Positions 24,901 to 36,532 of a DNA stretch of 64,000 nt are shown piece by piece. Source of the DNA: Cliona cf. orientalis (Eukaryota; Porifera; Demospongiae; Clionaida; Clionaidae); NCBI GenBank assembly GCA_963930775.1, contig OZ005707.1, positions 2,418,001 through 2,482,000 of the forward strand, written 5' to 3'. The notes beneath the pieces are model-generated. The model saw only the letters and a list, made by a program, of their open reading frames with translations, did not search any database and was not told where the DNA came from. The number at the start of each line of letters is the position of its first letter. The first letter of the stretch is position 1. A program made the position numbers and the translations under genes.

Positions 24901-27900
24901 GTGCACTATTCGTTCCCTTAAGATTAGGGAAGATTTAGTGCAGATGGCACTAAATCATCCCCCTAGTACAATAGGCATAAAATAGTGTACATGTAGCTAG
25001 GCACTAAATCTTTCCTATATTTTAGGGAAAGATATAATATACAAAATAGTGTGCAATGCCACAATTGTATTATTGGAGTGATTTAGTGACTTTCTGCACT
25101 ATTTCACTCCTATATATTGTAGGAATGAAATTTCTTTAGTGACTTTTTATCTGTACCCTTCTGTAACCATTTATGATTCCCCTGGCCTGCAAGATGGTGC
25201 AGCTGATGAGAGGTATCTTCAGAATATGTACGACAAGTGTAAGGATGTCAATCTTGTCCTCTACTGCATGGAGATGACTGCATCTCATTACACTGCCGCA
25301 GAGATACGGGCAACTTGGCTCATCACAAGGAGATTTCAGCCTGAATTTTGGAGTCGTCGTGTTCTTGTGAATCAGATGACTAAAGCCAACATGGTTCAAA
25401 TTCCTCCCAGTCAGAAAGGAAAGGAAAGGGAATATCATGATCGACTGTACGATAATATCATAAAACGCTTTTGCAAAGAGCTTGTTCAATAAGGTGTTAG
25501 CACTGCCGTAGCAAATGAGCTTCTAGGTGCTGCCGCAGGAATTATTCAGCCTGAAGATGATGAGGAGTGCTACATCTGGTATCCTTCAGACAAAGTGAAA
25601 CCATCTGAGAGACCAGTAGACTTTCTCTCAGAGCTATGGCTCACATGCTTTGACAAAACAGCTAGAGAGTCACAAGCCAAACTTCTGAGAGCCACAACCC
25701 ATCAACGTGTCAAGCCACTCCCTATAGCATCAGAGACCGAGGAAACAATTAAGAAGCAGTTAGAAGAGTTCAAGAAGCAAGTGGAAGAGCTAACTAGGAA
25801 ACACAGTCAGCCGCTTACTCCAGGAGCAATAGCGGAAGGGATTCTGACAGGGGTTGTGGGGTGTTATCTGGCAATACTTGCATCTATTATGCTGATTGCT
25901 ATAGGTGTCTCTTTGACTGGTTGAGCAGTAAATACCAAGCAATCAAAACTATGCTAAAGTAGTAAATAATTATTTTATCGACTTTTAGAATGGTTATATA
26001 CATGTACTATAATATTATGTACATAAATTGTGAAACTTTTCATTGTTAAATAGCTTTCAACTATGGGATTTCAACATACCAAAAATTTTCTACAAGGAAT
26101 ATCGAACATGTACTATAGGTTGTCACTAGGTCCTGCATGCTAGCCAGTTTGAGCCGAGTACGATTCTGCGGGGACGGTCTCCACAGGGCCACTCATGCAA
26201 CCTTGTAGCCTTGAATGCTATATAGGCCATGGCTAACACCGTATAACAGGAAACTTCTGAAAATTTTCACAAATTTTGCAGTTTGAGAGTCATCCTGAAG
26301 CTTACTAAATAATGTAGTCATTTCCCAAAGAGATATCGAAAAAAGATTTTAAAGGAAACAGGAAACAATGGCAAAAATGGCAACTCGGGCAATGTATTTC
26401 TTCATAATATACTGTAGAGCAGGAAATTTTCATTGGTGGTACGTCTTTCCAAAAGCCCACAAAATAATGCGGTACAGGGTCGTTTGTCCAAAAATTATTT
26501 AACGCGTAAATTTATCGCATGAAATATTTTAGACACGAAATATTTACAATTTATGGTAATAGAAGAAATAATAATTATTATGAAAATTAGCACCATACAA
26601 AAATTTGCTGCTGTACTCACCAGCTCCAAATCTACTATGGTTGAGAGCAGCTCACTCCTCTTGTGGTCCACATATCTGTCAGCAATCGATCCCCTCAGCC
26701 CCTGCTCATTATGACTAATTGCTTCACCACCAGTACGACTCTCACTACGAAACTAGGGAAAAAATTTTGCCAATTCACATCCACCTTCCAACCACCATTT
26801 TAATAACCATCACCACCCTATCAATAACCCGAAAACGTCATGCGTAACAGTATTATATTACCGTAGTGTCCCGGGCAAGTGCCCACTCCTGGGTAAGCGC
26901 CCATGTACAGCATTTCATGGGGCCACTGTAGCAGCTTCTATACAAATATATGGGATTTTGATCCCAGGTAAGCCCCTACGCGGGCCAAAATCACAAGCCC
27001 TTGGTTACATGTATGTTTAAGCGCCCATGGGCGCTTACCCAGGACACTACGGTATACAATGTACATTGCACAGCACCTCCCCGCTATACCTTATTTCCAC
27101 CCTCTATTACTGTACTTCAATGAATAATAATTTAGCACTTCTAATTTTTTAACCAAAATTTAATAATCTCTACCTTTATTTACTCTATACCTTGTCCAGC
27201 TGTTGCTTCAGTCTTTGGTTCTCTGCCTCCCTCTGCTCTAGCTGTGAGGCCAGCTTTACAGTGGCCTGGTTCAGAGCCTTTAGCTTCAGCTGGGATTCTC
27301 TGTGAGAGAGAGGACTGCCGGGTGCTGGAGGTGCTGCTTGATCAGCAAGCAACTGGGTCAACCTAAAAACGGCAGAGAAACCAAAATAATGTCGCTATAG
27401 TATATACATGTACTATTGTCAGGTTGCAGCTCTTGGATAGTGCATGTACATGTATATATGGATCAGGCCACTACACGTACTATGCTTACAGGTTCTGTAC
27501 TAGTGTATCAAAAAATAATATAAAAACTGCAAGGAATTGGTTCTGGCCAATCATATTGTATCATGCATATATAGTGCCTTGGACACATAGACCAATAATG
27601 AGCTACAGACTGAGGCATTTCTCATTCAATCTCTCACACACTCTCACCTAGTGATCTCCCTGTAGTATGCTTCACACTGTATCTCCATCTCCCTTAGCCG
27701 GGTGGCATTCACCTCTCTCTTCAAAGCAGCCAGTGCTGACTCCTTCTCTCTCAGCACCCTCTCCAGGGAGTGTATCTTCCCTCGCAGTGAGGCAATGACT
27801 GCTCCACTCCCGCTGGCCGTCACTGCTGAGCCACACCCACCACCACTGCCTGGACCAGCCGATGTGGAGGATGGCCTCTGCTGCTTATTGCTGGTAATAC

Positions 27901-30380
27901 TACTGCTAGCAAGTGATCGGGTTGCGTCCCTTGACTGCATGAGAGGAATAGAATTATAAATGAGAATAACACTTTATCTATCTTTAGTGTTAGTCATGTG
28001 CATATGTAGCATTAATTTTTCAAGCATTTTGGGCTCATGCTTAAAGCATTGAGTACACATGTACTTCTATAGTTATGCCAGTTGCACGTATGCAGGATCT
28101 TTTCTTGGAGGAGGGCTATATATTTCACACCAATTATATAATAGTTAGATACCGAGTCCAAAGGATCTACGCAATACAGAGACCCGAAGGTCTGAGGCTG
28201 TAGCGTCCTGAGCACAGCGAGGGTGCTACATGTACATGTACATGTACTAAGGGTCTGAGGATCTCTAACGATTGTAGATCCCATTGGACAGGTATCTAAC
28301 TTATTATATTATTACACTAACCAGTCCTATTTAGTGGCAGTGAATATAACAGTGGCAAGAACAACAAAATTATGGTTCTAGTTTTGGAAATTTCTGACTC
28401 TGATCGCTGAATCATTCGAGTTGTCGGTACTGTAGCCATCAGAACGGTTGTCTCTAACTCCAGAAAGACATCAAAGCAGTAGGTAAGTGCCCATATAAAC
28501 TAACAGACAGCTTAGTTTGACATCTAAACTGCTAGCTCGATAGATCAATCGACGGTTATATTGCACATCCGGAAAGGTGCCTTAAATTAGAACCGAAAAA
28601 ATTGCGCAGGTCTCAAAGGGCACCTAAATTAGGGTGGCGCCTATATTAGAACATATACGGTATATAGAATCCTTTGATCTTCTAAATCACATAAGAAACA
28701 ATGTCTAACTAATATTTAGCAAGTGAATATTTGTTTTCTAATCAAGGTGGGGTGCACCCCCTGTACTGTATACGTGTACAACTAGGGGTATTCATGTGCA
28801 CTACTTACAGTGATGTGTCCTGAGGCTAGTAGGTCTTCTATTTCCTTGTCCTTCTTTGCCAGAGCCTGCTCCAGCTTGGCATACTTCGCTTGAGTGAGAT
28901 CTCTTTCTCTCGTCACTGAGTTGAGACTCTTCTTCAGCTCAACCACCTCATCTCTTAGGGCAATGGCATCCTTACCATCTGATCCCACAGAAGAATGGGC
29001 AGCATTCTTTCTTGAGCCTGTTGTACATGTAGTTCACAAAGACGGAGAGAGAGAGGGAGGGAGAGGGGGGGGGGGATGGAGAGAGAGAGGGAGAGAGAGA
29101 GAGGGATGGAGAGAGAGAGATATCCGAGAATAATAGAAACATTATTGATATGTACAGTGTATAATATTATGTAGTTACAGTGAACTTGCTCACTTGATGC
29201 ACTTTGTGTTCTCTTTCTTTTCTTAGAAGTCACCACAGCCGAGAAGCTTGGAGCCTATAATACATATGAATGATAATGTACACTTGACTTACCATTCTTT
29301 TAGCTTCATCTCACCTTCATGAGTGACTGGAGAAATACAGAGGCAGATGGATGTGGCAAATATTTGCTATTCCACGCCATAGGAGATCCTCCTGTATATT
29401 GGATACAAAATATAAATATCTGAAATCTTGTGATCCAGTGCCTCATGTGTGTCAGCATCAACAAAAGCTTGGAGGGAGGAAATTTGAACTGGGCACCCCT
29501 ACCCAGGCTACCACCATAGCGTCCCGGGTGAGCGCCCACGAATGCTAATCACAACTTGCTATTTGGGCCCACATGGGCATGCACTTACCCAGGATATACT
29601 GTACATGTACATACATTTGTACGGAGGCTGCTACATGTGCATTCATTTCTGGAAATTCACTACATGAGTGCTAGCCCACGACACTACAGTATATTGACGA
29701 AATAATATTCGTAACTCATCCTTACCAGTAGCTGTCACAGCCTTGGCCCATCTCTGCTTGGCATTGGAGTTGACAGCAGCCCCAGGAGCTTGGTAGTAGG
29801 TGTCATCGAGCTCATGGTGGAGGCCTCCCGTGGTGCCATTGACCAGGCGATGTAGCTGCTTCTTGCTCGGGAAAGGGGTGCTGGTGGCAAGGTACGGCGA
29901 ACGAACTAGCGCAAGAGTACAAGTGGGGAATATAATACACTACTATCAAGAGAAGTTACTCATGTTTAGATACTGAATTTTCTGCTAGTTGGTTAAAAAC
30001 AAAATCACTGTACTACATGTAGCGTATGTTCATGTATGTATAAACATACTGATTTTTCCACTCCTTTTAGCACGGAATCCTTGAGATGAAGGTTTGGGGC
30101 CATCTGCACAACAAGAAAGTACATGTACATTGGTCTTAGGTATTTTTTTAAATTCATGCATCAAATACCTGGAGGTTTCGGCTGGTGGATACTTCCAGCT
30201 GAGATGGAACTGACCTACATGTATAAGAGTACTTTCATATCATTAGGGAGGGAGGGTCCCTAAAACATAGAAATGATATCGAAGATCCCAGCGGACGACA
30301 GTTTTACTGTTTGCCAGCCTGATCTATCTGATAGATAACACGATTTGCAGTCTGTGGTAGCCTGGGATACCATGTGAAGT

Positions 30381-30414
<34 letters not shown>

Positions 30415-30573
30415 ACGATGCCATGGCAACTATAGGGTCACCCTGGATGGATACTAGACAACAATACTTCTCCACTGGGTTGAGAGATCTTATCATGATC
30501 TGTGATTATTTTAGTCACAATCAATATTAAACGTACTTACAAATGAAACACTGGATAGATTGTCGTCCTCCAT
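6983..30573 (-). CDS. IQCE: IQ motif-containing protein E (ciliary EvC-zone protein)
   Basis: Sixteen exons: 30573-30541, 30214-30169, 30103-30050, 29905-29726, 29326-29293, 29246-29194, 29017-28809, 27934-27648, 27362-27191, 26752-26621, 12455-12321, 12122-12019, 11201-11064, 10644-10258, 8917-8682, 7185-6983. All phases agree and the sum is 2403 bases (800 residues). Blocks match vertebrate IQCE in order: NLSSVSF near the start, RTQSAS, LRDEVVELKKSL, IQCEAYYREI, then long coiled coil and three IQ motifs (TIQQQWRKRHAVRR, DIQSALRGHITRR, RIQAALRGHVARQ). IQCE in vertebrates sits at the base of cilia with EFCAB7 and the EVC complex and supports Hedgehog output; IQ motifs bind calmodulin. The 14.2-kb intron between 26621 and 12455 carries plus-strand GTPase genes. 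The two small exons at 29.2-29.3 kb are the least certain. Confidence 0.88.
7343..7907 (+). mobile_element. Small DNA element with TACC...GGTA ends (kind G)
   Basis: The left end TACCCTATATGTTCTAATATA is the inverse of the right end TATATTAGAAAGTATACGGTA, with a few changes. The inside repeats GGTTCTAATT blocks at both sides. About 330 bases of it occur in reverse at 28322-28662, and an end piece occurs near 19390-19425. It has no transposase. It lies in the last intron of IQCE. Confidence 0.7.
7926..8446. mobile_element. 521-bp MITE with 27-bp inverted ends (kind E)
   Basis: Left end 7926-7952 and right end 8420-8446 are exact inverse copies beginning TACCGTACCCTCGCGAAAG. The outermost TA on each side fits a TA target duplication. 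It lies 19 bases after the previous element, in the last IQCE intron. No coding capacity. Confidence 0.85.
8981..10041. mobile_element. About 1.06-kb non-autonomous DNA element with long inverted ends
   Basis: The left end (GATACTGCAAAACCTGGACT onward, about 65 bases) returns inverted at the right end. Both ends contain TGACGACCATTACC, a 14-mer seen three more times in the window. The inside has only short open frames without recognisable domains. It sits in the IQCE intron between 10258 and 8917. Confidence 0.75.
10690..10930. repeat. Probable short interspersed repeat
   Basis: A stretch rich in GTTTACAC/AACCGG-type words (CCCCGTTTATAC, GCGTTTACACGCACG, GTTTACAAGTGG) has inverted internal parts (ACCCACTTCTAATCCACATC / GATGTGGGTTAC). 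It lies in an IQCE intron. The borders are unclear and no second full copy is seen here. Confidence 0.35.
11256..11466. mobile_element. 211-bp MITE (kind A), copy 1
   Basis: The ends TACCGTATAGCGGGAAATTT and its inverse are near perfect. Inside, the word GCGAAAGTTTTCTCC recurs several times. A second copy of the same length and over 90 percent alike by eye lies at 55323-55533. This copy lies in an IQCE intron, so the family has spread recently enough to keep its length. Confidence 0.9.
13362..13509. repeat. Tandem duplication of a 74-bp unit
   Basis: Two adjacent copies (13362-13435 and 13436-13509) start CAACAGGAAGCTTACAAG and differ at only one or two bases. It lies in the large IQCE intron, upstream of the death-domain exon. 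The remainder of 12456-14499 shows poly-purine and AT-rich DNA and a dispersed repeat at 12519-12640 that recurs near 19266-19350 and, inverted, at 19470-19525. Confidence 0.85.
14500..16934 (+). CDS. Death domain + AIG1/GIMAP-like GTPase
   Basis: Exon 14500-14888 codes a death domain (about residues 1-100 of the visible part: GGLLNQLYPARAKWYNFGLA, CLREMLKVWLST, SVGYLALANAF). Exon 15966-16934 codes a P-loop GTPase with G1 GRTGVGKSS, G4 TKAN and a C-terminal coiled coil, ending KYPSKY. The GTPase exon opens after an acceptor (CATCACAG), has a stop just upstream and no early ATG, so it needs a 5' exon; the death-domain exon is in matching phase 0, though its donor (CAA|GTTGGT) is weak and another exon could lie between. 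The 5' exon before 14500 was not found. The G3 motif reads ESSG where the neighbour copy has DSPG, so hydrolysis may be altered. GIMAPs act on internal membranes in cell survival; a death domain would couple this to apoptosis or innate signalling (inference). Confidence 0.65.
16935..17857. other. Spacer between two GTPase genes
   Basis: AT-rich DNA without a convincing gene. The last 100 bases (from about 17760) match the 5' leader of the third GTPase copy at about 21740-21845, so the duplicated unit includes the leader and probably promoter. Confidence 0.5.
17858..18997 (+). CDS. AIG1/GIMAP-like GTPase with a hydrophobic tail, intact
   Basis: A single exon of 379 codons with a clear ATG. 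The P-loop is G41-KTGV-GKS48, a Thr pair at 76-77 fits G2, D95-SPG is G3, and TKAN near 160 is G4. A coiled coil spans about 270-325, then a Pro-rich linker, then a Gly/Ala-rich hydrophobic tail (GAAVGVMFAGPIGAAVGGLF) that could anchor it in a membrane, as in several GIMAPs. It lacks the death domain of the upstream gene. It is about 85-90 percent alike by eye to the GTPase parts of the two flanking copies, so the cluster arose by local duplication. It lies inside the large IQCE intron on the opposite strand. Role in apoptosis or defence is inference. Confidence 0.8.
   Translation: MASIQSDKASVSTEATLSTLEDMDVSKCFKDAFCLNILVCGKTGVGKSSLINNLVGSEVCKVNDPGLEEGNLDRGTTEVSGIKANMDNVFVTIYDSPGLQDGTADEERYLQDMYDKCKDVNLVLYCMEMTTSRYTAAEIRATQLITKKFQPEFWNRCVLVMTKANMVRVPPSQKGKEREYHERLYNNLIKKFHDQLVEQGVSTAIANQLPGVATGNIQPEDDEERYIWYPSNKAKPSERPVDFLSELWVTCFDRTASESQAKFLRATTHQRVKPLPIASETEEKIKKQLEESKKQMEELTRRHNAEYVELKKKYEKEIEQVKHVYQPHQPPPPDPSPTRSPHNTKRATAAAATGAAVGVMFAGPIGAAVGGLFGWIAGR
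19924..20322. mobile_element. About 400-bp element with inverted ends
   Basis: Left end AGGCCAGGCAAAAAAAATAT followed by TAGTTTCTCAGGC is inverted at the right end (GCCTGAGAAACTA then CCTGGCCT). CCGCCCGC blocks lie just inside both ends. It has no open frame of note. Target duplication is not clear. Confidence 0.65.
20575..20757. mobile_element. 183-bp MITE (kind F)
   Basis: Ends TACCGTAGGTCGGGTTTTAA and its inverse (TTAAAACCCGTCCTACAGTA, with small changes). The word CGCAATTA is repeated inside. TA flanks. Confidence 0.75.
21333..21480 (-). repeat. Dispersed repeat, copy 2 (inverted relative to 1380-1560)
   Basis: The reverse strand reads, in order, blocks shared with 1380-1560: AATCTATGAG, CTGGGACTTGAA, GCGTGTATCCAGC. 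Divergence is moderate. It ends about 260 bases upstream of the third GTPase copy. Confidence 0.6.
22107..25158. mobile_element. 3.05-kb Mutator-like or foldback element with palindromic arrays at both ends
   Basis: It is flanked by a 9-bp direct repeat (22098-22106 and 25159-25167). The outer ends are weakly inverse (GGTTCCGTACAAAATG against GGGTACAGATAAAAAG, then CACTAAA). About 530 bases inside the left end and 370 inside the right end are arrays of short palindromes built from TAGGGA-GATTTAGTGC and GCACTAAATC-TCCCTA. A 9-bp duplication fits the Mutator group. No transposase is visible in the middle part; a MITE (23240-23429) sits there. Short frames at 23507-23728 and 24460-24540 look gene-like at best. 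It is thus non-autonomous. Confidence 0.75.
23240..23429. mobile_element. 190-bp MITE (kind B), copy 1
   Basis: Ends TACCGTAAATCTGGAAATTT and inverse. The second copy at 53624-53815 is about 90 percent alike. It is nested inside the 3-kb element. A diverged relative may lie at 26405-26560. Confidence 0.85.
25925..26620. other. Spacer within the IQCE intron
   Basis: AT-rich stretch after the third GTPase copy. At 26405-26560 there is an old relative of the kind B MITE (GGAAATTTTC...CACGAAATATTTAC). No gene seen. Confidence 0.4.
26859..27054. mobile_element. 196-bp MITE (kind C)
   Basis: Ends TACCGTAGTGTCCCGGGCAA and inverse (TTACCCAGGACACTACGGTA). The word GCGCCCATG recurs inside. A decayed relative lies at 29517-29600. 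It lies in the IQCE intron between 27191 and 26752. Confidence 0.85.
28144..28300. repeat. Foldback element (GTTAGATACC ends)
   Basis: It begins GTTAGATACCGAGTCCAAAG and ends with the inverse GGACAGGTATCTAAC. The inside has GACCCGAAGG and GGGTCTGAGG arms around a GCGAGGGTGCTAC tip. A related copy lies at 44429-44577 and a weaker one at 32548-32680. Confidence 0.75.
28322..28662 (-). mobile_element. Partial inverted copy of kind G element
   Basis: The reverse strand matches about 330 bases from the left part of 7343-7907, including the word GATTGATCTATCGAGCTAGC with small changes. One end is complete (TATACGGTA at 28654-28662); the other half is missing. It lies in an IQCE intron. Confidence 0.75.
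29040..29125. repeat. GA-rich simple repeat
   Basis: A (GA)n-type stretch with GGGA and a run of G, just outside the IQCE exon ending at 29017, on its upstream intron side. On the gene strand it forms a pyrimidine tract before the acceptor, so it may serve as part of it. Confidence 0.7.
30381..30414. repeat. Poly-C run of about 34 bases
   Basis: The longest of several such runs. Others lie near 970, 2581, 6121, 7297 (as G), 11599, 11884 and 55259 (as G). This one is in the first intron of IQCE. Confidence 0.85.
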
Positions 30574-30755
30574 CACATCTGACAAGGTGTCCAGTGTTTA
30601 CCTCCTCATTTCGCGCCAAATGCCCACCTCAAAATTAGTTTCTAAATATACGCATCTACTAGTCATGTGATTAACGGTATTTGGCACGTGGCGCGCGCGG
30701 GATTTCGATTTCAATTTCGAGTGTGAAGGCTTCTGAACTCTCGTCTTGGAAGAGG
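30574..30755. promoter_or_regulatory. Divergent promoter of IQCE and MAGOH
   Basis: Only 182 bases separate the two start codons, which point away from each other. The stretch is GC-richer than its surroundings and has TTTCGCGCC (E2F-like) near 30609, CACGTG (E-box) near 30686 and GGCGCGCGCGGG beside it. No TATA box is obvious. Co-use of one promoter is inference from the spacing. Confidence 0.65.
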
Positions 30756-32832
30756 ATGGCGACCGACTTTTATGTACGATATTACGTTGGGCACAAGGGA
30801 AAGTTTGGACATGAATTTCTCGAGTTTGAATTTAGACCAGACGGTGAGTTTCATCTCGAGGAAATTTATGTTTTCTAGTCTTGAGCAGTTTGTATGATGC
30901 GTGTTTGTTTAATATTATATATCAGGTCGGCTGCGTTACGCCAATAACAGCAACTACAAGAACGATACAATGATTAGGAAAGAGGTAGGCCAGATAGAAG
31001 GTTGTCGGGTGGGTACTCTAATTAAAGCGCACCAGTTTCGTTATGTGGCTATTTTTTGGGGTGGGTCTGGGAGATGTAGCTTTCTACTTTCCACAGGAGG
31101 ATCATTTGATAGGAGTGGTTACCGTATCCGATCTAATTAACGCGCCTCTCTAATAGATGCGCCACTTCGGCCTAAAGTGCAATTTTCACGCTCTTATTTA
31201 AACGCACCCACCCACGCGTCCCTATACTTTTGTGTACAAATTTTGCGCGCCACCTGGTCGCGAAGGATAATTTTCAGGCTCTAATGGCACGCCACCCAGC
31301 ACTCATAATTATTTTTTTCATGGCGCGTTAATTAGATCGGATACGGTAGTATGAAATTGTTATGGTGCAGTGTTCTCCCCAGCATATCTAAAGCATATCG
31401 GCTCAACAAGCCTTCAGTACAGAATTCCCTTTGATATGGGGACAAACCAAAAGCTTTGAAGTGGCTACAGACTCCACCCACACTATCCCCTCCTATCATG
31501 CCTTGAATTTTACTAGGATAGAACACTGTGGTGCATGTAGTGGAGGGTGTTAGCTTAATTACTTCTTAGCCGTACTGATTAGCTCAAAGATGGGAAGTTT
31601 TGAATATGTATCTACTCTACTGTATATGTGCCTGTAGGTGACAGTTAATCAGATAGTGATGGACGAGCTACGGAAAATCATTGCCGACTCAGATGTGAGT
31701 ATACAATGTACTTGAATGATAATTAAGCAAGATGGGTGTTATTACAGTATACACCTACGCATGGGTAGTATGACTTATACCATTCATTCCCTGGGTAGCC
31801 AGGGATAAATTACATTTTATCTATAATTATAGGCCCTTACAATGGGATTTGGCTTTGTTAGTGGAACTAGTTTGCTTTGTAGTACCTGTGTAGACGAAAG
31901 CAGGCACAGGACAGTCCATGCCAGTAGATTTACAAATCATAGCTTATAGATAGGTGCTTATGCTGGTGCTACACTATTAGCCCTGATTATAGAAGCTACA
32001 GTATTATTTATATCATACATCCAAACTCTTAGATCATGCAAGAAGATGATAAACTGTGGCCAGTACCTGATCGTATTGGGAGACAGGTGAGCCGTGTGGA
32101 ATTTCTGTGATCTGTATCCATTTATTCAGTGTGATGGTTATTTGTTGATGTATCTGTAGGAGCTGGAGATAGTGATGGGAGATCAGCACATTTCCTTCAC
32201 AACCTCCAAGATTGGAAGTCTGCTGGACTGCAAAAACTCAAAGTAAGCTCAAAATTAATTAGACGCTCGTAGGCACAAGACAGTATTATAGTCTCGTCCC
32301 CAGGCCCATTCCAAACTGTTGAGTATTGTATTATGAGAGTAACTGTTACTATTGGCTTAGAATGTTATGGATAGACATAATATAATATTATAAATTAGAT
32401 CATAGTTGTAACAAATACTGCAATCTGATTGGTCATTAGCAGGTATATATATGTGATAGTACCCCTACAAGTCTGATAGAACCCCTACAACTTTGTATCC
32501 TCGGGCTATTACAGTGTTTTACTATTATGATCTAAACTTGTTAGACACTGTTTAGTCGGTTTCCACATGATTTAGAAGACCTCAGAGTTCCGTAAAACCC
32601 TCACTGCGCTCGGGATTCTACATAGAGCCCTTCGGTCTTCTAAATCACGTAGAAACCTCCTAAACAGTATCTAACTAATATTTAATGTGCATGATTAACT
32701 GCCGTTTTTGATGTGCATTAATTTTGCTATAGGGATGAAGAAGGCCTGAGGATGTTCTACTACCTGGTACAAGATCTCAAGTGTCTTGTCTTTAGTTTAA
32801 TAGGACTGCACTTCAAGATCAAGCCAATTTAG
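30756..32832 (+). CDS. MAGOH: Mago nashi homolog, exon junction complex core
   Basis: Six exons: 30756-30843, 30926-30984, 31638-31694, 32033-32086, 32160-32242, 32733-32832. Phases agree and total 441 bases, 146 residues, exactly the length of human MAGOH. Nearly every block is the known sequence: [59 protein letters not shown], the [13 protein letters not shown] strand and an almost unchanged C-terminus ([19 protein letters not shown]). It pairs with RBM8A/Y14 and locks eIF4A3 on spliced mRNA in the nucleus, acting later in mRNA transport and nonsense-mediated decay. It is head to head with IQCE and ends 146 bases before MFSD9. Intron 2 carries a MITE and intron 5 a composite repeat. Confidence 0.98.
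31120..31348. mobile_element. 229-bp MITE (kind D) in MAGOH intron 2
   Basis: Ends TACCGTATCCGATCTAATTA and its inverse (TAATTAGATCGGATACGGTA) are exact over at least 24 bases (GATCTAATTAACGCGCC side). TA at each edge fits a TA target site. GC-rich words such as ACGCGCC recur inside. Confidence 0.9.
32394..32690 (-). repeat. Composite inverted repeat in MAGOH intron 5
   Basis: Part one (32394-32543) has inverse ends TTAGATCATAG...TATGATCTAA. Part two (32548-32680) is a foldback with GTTAGACACTG and AGTATCTAAC ends. The same two parts occur in reversed order and strand at 44429-44793, so the pair may move or be copied as one unit. Confidence 0.6.
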
Positions 32833-32978
32833 AACACTACCTCATAATTGCTTTGTTAATACCAGTATATTATACTAATGTGCAATAGTGCATTCCATTC
32901 TGCGAGTACATGTGTCAATGACGACCATTACCTAACATTGGAGTGACTTGTGGGAGTTGGATTTAGACTAACTAAGCA

Positions 32979-35467
<2,489 letters not shown>

Positions 35468-35694
35468 GCATAGCCAAAAAAATAGTTTTATTTTCAGATT
35501 TTCAGATTGTTAAGTTCACGTCATGTGAAGTTTCAACATTAATAATTTTGCCCAAATGATTATGTAAAATTAATTAAATAATTATTATTATAATAATTGT
35601 GTAGATTCATCTGTATAAATTCTTGCTTTATACTGCTCTAGCTGGTTAGCTAAGTTGCTCTGTGATATGCATATCTATAGAACCTGCGTATATA

Positions 35695-36379
35695 CAGCGC
35701 TTCAAGGCAAGAGAGCAAATTTTTTGAACTTCTATTTTTTGGGGGTTAAATGAGCTTCGAACACTGTGCTTAATAACATCTACAGATATCATAAAAATCG
35801 TCTTTGCACAACTCATTATCTCCATATATAGCTAATAGAGAAGCCACACAAGTTCAGGCAGTTTTTGAGCCATTTTTCACAAATTTTGGACAAAAGTGGT
35901 ACTATCTCAAGAGTACTTTGGAGTTGAATCTTCACATTTGGGAATCTGAAACTCTAATACAAGTATATTGAGAGGCTCAAGTGGATTTTCTTAACTCAAA
36001 GTACTTTTCAAATAAAATGCCAAAAGTTTTTGACACTCTGAAATGACATTTTTAATGATATCCGACAAACCATACTTCCCTTAGCCTTCAAACTTGTGTT
36101 CAAGTAACTTCATATGGTGCCACATCAGGGGAAAAAGTGCAGTTTCTTAACTCAAAATAATAAGCTTTTTCTATGCCAAAAGTATTTCTCAAAGTGGAAC
36201 CGCTTGTGAAGCCATTGAAGCTAAATTAATCAAAATTACATCCCATAAATCCAGCTGTAAATTTCAATATGGTTGTAGAAAGTGTAAACCAGATTTCATC
36301 CGATAATATTAAACAGAACCATCTTTACAACCATTTAAGCTCAAAATTAAAAAAATTGCTCTTTTGCCTTGAAGCACTG
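35695..36379. mobile_element. About 685-bp DNA element with CAG...CTG ends
   Basis: The left end CAGCGCTTCAAGGCAAGAGA and the right end (inverse of CAGTGCTTCAAGGCAAAAGA) match over about 27 bases. TA lies on each side, fitting a TA target site. No coding capacity. The duplicate region near 45430-45450 lacks it, so it came after that duplication or was lost there. Confidence 0.75.
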
Positions 36380-36399
36380 TAGAAGAATGTGCATGCATA

Positions 36400-36532
36400 T
36401 GTAGCAAAGTCATATTAACTGAACTTGAACTCATTAATATGTATATGTATGATGTAATAATGTGATGTAATGTATACCTAATGCGCATGTGCAATAATAA
36501 TATTCTGCCTCGTGCTAAGAGAGACAGTTACA
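36400..36532 (+). repeat. 5' LTR of the Ty3/Gypsy element
   Basis: 133 bases, TG start and CA end, identical by eye to 42557-42689. Preceded by CATA, the target duplication. The short length is small for this family. Confidence 0.93.

Larger units (their letters stand above)
21740..25924 (+). pseudogene. Third AIG1/GIMAP-like GTPase copy, split by a 3-kb DNA element
   Basis: The 5' part (to 22106) codes the P-loop (GRIGVGKSS) and G2 region; the 3' part (25159-25924) begins at the G3 motif (YDSPG) and continues through G4, a coiled coil and a membrane-like tail (GCYLAILASIMLIAIGVSLT). Between them lies the element at 22107-25158, flanked by TTCTGTAAC on both sides. The 3' part also has one in-frame stop relative to its neighbour (CAA to TAA near 25490) and a two-codon insertion before TKAN. 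The ATG used by the intact copy reads AAG here, though an in-frame ATG lies upstream at 21740. It is probably dead, unless the element is spliced out, which the stop argues against. Confidence 0.75.
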
